This document shows positions 61,804 through 64,000 of a DNA stretch of 64,000 bases, piece after piece. Below the pieces are notes generated by a model. That model ran no database searches, had not been told where the DNA came from, and saw only the letters and a list, made by a program, of their open reading frames with translations. How positions within the stretch are numbered: the stretch's first letter is position 1; every line of letters begins with the position of its first letter. Source of the stretch: Paenibacillus tyrphae (GTDB lineage Bacteria > Bacillota > Bacilli > Paenibacillales > NBRC-103111); NCBI RefSeq assembly GCF_027925525.1, contig NZ_BSDJ01000037.1, forward strand, positions 1-64,000, given 5' to 3'. Position numbers and translations under genes: made by a program.

Positions 61804-63639
61804 TTAGGAAACGTTGCTGTACGTAGGCACCAGATGCTTGAGCACCTCACGGATTTCCTGCTGTCCTTTGCCCAGCACCCTCTCCAGCTTGCGGATCTCG
61901 AATTCCAGCTCCGTCCGGTTAATGTTCATCGGCTTGCCGATGAAGATCCGGTCATGCATCGTGGAGGTGATGCCTTCTTCGTTCGTTAACAGCTCCTCGT
62001 ACAATTTCTCGCCTTCCCGCATGCCTGTAAACTCGATGTTGATGTCGACATTCGGCTCGAAGCCGGACAAGCGGATCAAGTCGGCCGCCAGATCGTAAAT
62101 CTTCACGGGCGCGCCCATGTCGAGAATGAACACCTCGCCGCCCTTGGCAAAAGCGCCCGCTTGAATGACGAGCTGAACCGCCTCGGGGATTGTCATAAAG
62201 TAGCGCACCATCTCCGGATGGGTTACCGTCACCGGACCGCCTCGCTGAATCTGCTCCTTGAACCGGGGAATAACGCTGCCCCGGGAGCCCAGCACGTTGC
62301 CGAAGCGGACGGCGACGAACTTCGTTTGGCTCTGCTTGTCCAAGCTTTGAATGAACATTTCGGCGATCCGCTTCGTCGTCCCCATCACGCTCGTCGGATT
62401 GACGGCCTTGTCCGTGGAGATTAAAACGAACCGCTCCGCCTGGAACTGATCGGCGCACTCGGCGACATTTTTCGTGCCGAATACGTTATTCTTGACCGCC
62501 TCGGAAGGATTCCGCTCCATCAACGGCACATGCTTATGAGCTGCCGCATGGAAAACGACCTGCGGGCGATGTTGGCTGAACATCTCCTCCAGCCTCGTCC
62601 GGTCCTGCACGTCGGCAATGACCGTCTCCAATTCGAGCTCCGGCGCAAGCCGGCGCATCTCCATCTCAATCGTGTAAATGCTGTTCTCGCCATGTCCCAG
62701 AAGCAGCAGCTTCCGGGGGCGGAAAGGGGCAATCTGCCGGCACAGCTCCGAACCGATCGAACCGCCGGCGCCCGTAACGAGGACGATCTTGTCTTCCACG
62801 TAATTGGCGATGCCGTCCAAATCCGTCTTGATCGGATCTCTTCCGAGCAAATCCTCCACCTGCACGTCGCGCACCTGGTTTAAGGTCGTTTTGCCTGCGA
62901 TAATTTCCTGCAGGTGAGGAATAATTTTCAGGCGGGCTTTCGTTTGCTTGCAAATGTTGATAATGTCCGTGATTTGCGTCTTGGATACCGAAGGCATCGC
63001 AATAATAACCTCGTCGATGCCGTGTTTTTCCACAATCGCCGGAATCTGTTCACGACCGCCCAGCACAGGGAGACCGTACACTTGAAGCTTTTGCTTATAA
63101 GGATCGTCATCGACGAAAGCAAACGGCATCGTGTCGTAAGCCTCGTTGCTCTTCAGCTCCTTGGCAAACAGCGTTCCGCAGCTTCCGGCTCCGACGATGA
63201 GCGCCTTCTTCGGTTCGTCGGCCCCGTGCGCTTGCCGCTTGCCGCCGAACTTGTCGCAGAACACTCTCCATACGAACCTGCTTCCACCGAGCAGCAGCAG
63301 CATCGTTTCGGCGGTATGCAGGGCTATCGTGAACGAAACCGGCTGGGCTGAGATCGCATTCGTCGCCAGGTAGGACACCAGGCTGCTGACCGCCACCGTT
63401 TTCGTCATCGAAATCAGCTCGCCGACACTCGCATACTGCCAGATCCGGTTGTACAGCTTGAAAAGAAACATAAACGCCGTGCTCACGATGGAAGAAATCG
63501 CCCCATATAGCAGCCACAGCTGCACCTGATCGGCGGGAATGGAGCTTTTATACGAGAAGTAAAAGGCAAAGTAGACGCTAAGCCATACCATGCCGAGATC
63601 GATTGCGACCAAAATTCCCGTTCTTTTGGAATAATTCAT
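61804..63639 (-). CDS. UDP-sugar 4,6-dehydratase, PglF/EpsC/CapD-type
   Basis: Membrane-bound dehydratase of 611 residues. Four transmembrane helices cover about 1-120. A CoA-binding-like Rossmann region follows (KKALIVGAGSCGTLFAKEL), then the catalytic SDR domain from about 285: VLVTGAGGSIGSELCRQIAPF, FHAAAHKHVPLMERNP, STDKAVNPTSVMGTTKR and RFGNVLGSRGSVIPRFKEQI. The TDKA motif replaces the usual Tyr, as in PglF/CapD. Probable reaction: UDP-GlcNAc to the 4-keto-6-deoxy sugar, first step of a bacillosamine route. Confidence 0.94.
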   Translation of the reverse strand: MNYSKRTGILVAIDLGMVWLSVYFAFYFSYKSSIPADQVQLWLLYGAISSIVSTAFMFLFKLYNRIWQYASVGELISMTKTVAVSSLVSYLATNAISAQPVSFTIALHTAETMLLLLGGSRFVWRVFCDKFGGKRQAHGADEPKKALIVGAGSCGTLFAKELKSNEAYDTMPFAFVDDDPYKQKLQVYGLPVLGGREQIPAIVEKHGIDEVIIAMPSVSKTQITDIINICKQTKARLKIIPHLQEIIAGKTTLNQVRDVQVEDLLGRDPIKTDLDGIANYVEDKIVLVTGAGGSIGSELCRQIAPFRPRKLLLLGHGENSIYTIEMEMRRLAPELELETVIADVQDRTRLEEMFSQHRPQVVFHAAAHKHVPLMERNPSEAVKNNVFGTKNVAECADQFQAERFVLISTDKAVNPTSVMGTTKRIAEMFIQSLDKQSQTKFVAVRFGNVLGSRGSVIPRFKEQIQRGGPVTVTHPEMVRYFMTIPEAVQLVIQAGAFAKGGEVFILDMGAPVKIYDLAADLIRLSGFEPNVDINIEFTGMREGEKLYEELLTNEEGITSTMHDRIFIGKPMNINRTELEFEIRKLERVLGKGQQEIREVLKHLVPTYSNVS

Positions 63640-63659
63640 CGTTCTTCCTCCCTTAGGTT

Positions 63660-64000
63660 TTATTCGTTGCCATAGTAATAATAGGCATTGCCGGATGGCC
63701 GGGCTATTCGGTTTAGCACGACGCCCAGGAGGTTAGCCTGCACGAACTCCAGCGAATTTTTAGCTTTCTGCACCAAGTCCCGTTTAACTTTCCCGGAATC
63801 GACCACGAGAATGACGCCGTCGCATTTGGCTGCGATAATTTGCGCGTCGCTGACCGCAAGCACCGGAGGCGTATCGAGCAGCACGATATCATAACGCTGC
63901 TGAAGCTCCTCGATCAGCCCGGTCATTTTCTGCGAAGCGAGAATCTCCGACGGATTCGGGGGAATGGAACCCGAAGTCATCACTTCCAGATTCGGAATAT
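63660..64000 (-). CDS. CpsD/CapB-family tyrosine kinase, C-terminal part
   Basis: Partial: the frame is open to the window edge and only the last 113 residues are present. They show LEVMTSGSIPPNPSEIL, a Walker A'-like strand YDIVLLDTPPVLAVSDA and VVDSGKVKRDLVQKAKNSLEFV. A C-terminal Tyr cluster (NAYYYYGNE) is the autophosphorylation region of bacterial tyrosine kinases. It would regulate chain length or export together with a CpsC-like modulator expected just outside the window. First visible gene of the exopolysaccharide operon. Confidence 0.92.
   Translation of the reverse strand, partial: IPNLEVMTSGSIPPNPSEILASQKMTGLIEELQQRYDIVLLDTPPVLAVSDAQIIAAKCDGVILVVDSGKVKRDLVQKAKNSLEFVQANLLGVVLNRIARPSGNAYYYYGNE

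Overview
The window looks like a chromosomal segment of a Paenibacillus-like member of the Firmicutes. The evidence is a fairly GC-rich sequence with strong AGGAGG ribosome binding sites, a purEKBCSQLFMN-D operon order like that of Bacillus, a KinB-like sporulation kinase preceded by a Spo0A box, GlpP antitermination, Fur boxes of the 7-1-7 type, three ydaO-type (c-di-AMP) riboswitches and a guanine riboswitch. No rRNA, tRNA, CRISPR array, prophage or insertion sequence was seen.

Layout. 0-5 kb: two secreted peptidoglycan/peptide hydrolases sharing a duplicated C-terminal module, a methyltransferase and a YerB-like lipoprotein. 5-9.2 kb: KinB-like kinase, then two unknown genes each behind its own c-di-AMP riboswitch, with the two riboswitches facing away from each other, and a ring-opening dioxygenase. 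9.3-12.6 kb: glpP and the glpFK operon with leader terminator and cre-like site. 12.7-15.4 kb: P-loop kinase, then an Rrf2 regulator - IDEAL-domain protein - thioredoxin group with two matching palindromic operators. 15.5-22.8 kb: RDD, SpoIIM-like and a MoxR/DUF58/DUF4350/DUF4129 membrane cluster. 22.9-27.2 kb: Fur-controlled siderophore ABC transporter. 27.3-41.9 kb: the complete purine operon on the minus strand under a guanine riboswitch. Its last steps use a stand-alone AICAR formyltransferase plus a PurO-type IMP cyclohydrolase instead of the usual bifunctional PurH. 42-47 kb: a DUF6483-like protein, a c-di-AMP riboswitch before a 3D-domain wall protein, a membrane-anchored flavoprotein and an ATPase. 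47.2-64 kb: a long minus-strand exopolysaccharide operon running off the right edge. It encodes a tyrosine kinase, a full bacillosamine-type precursor route (dehydratase, aminotransferase, acetyltransferase), a glycosyltransferase fused to a phosphoglycosyl transferase, flippase, polymerase, UDP-glucuronate supply, VanZ and two repeat- or linker-rich exported proteins.

The least explained signal is a family of three homologous, roughly 115-120 bp hairpin elements at 13388-13508, 32459-32573 and 39773-39889. Two lie between genes of the purine operon and one lies after a kinase gene. They keep two conserved internal blocks while the outer and apical helices differ in sequence and remain base-paired. 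At least one middle-helix pair changes in a compensatory way. This suggests a structured RNA or a structured intergenic repeat that I cannot assign to a known family.
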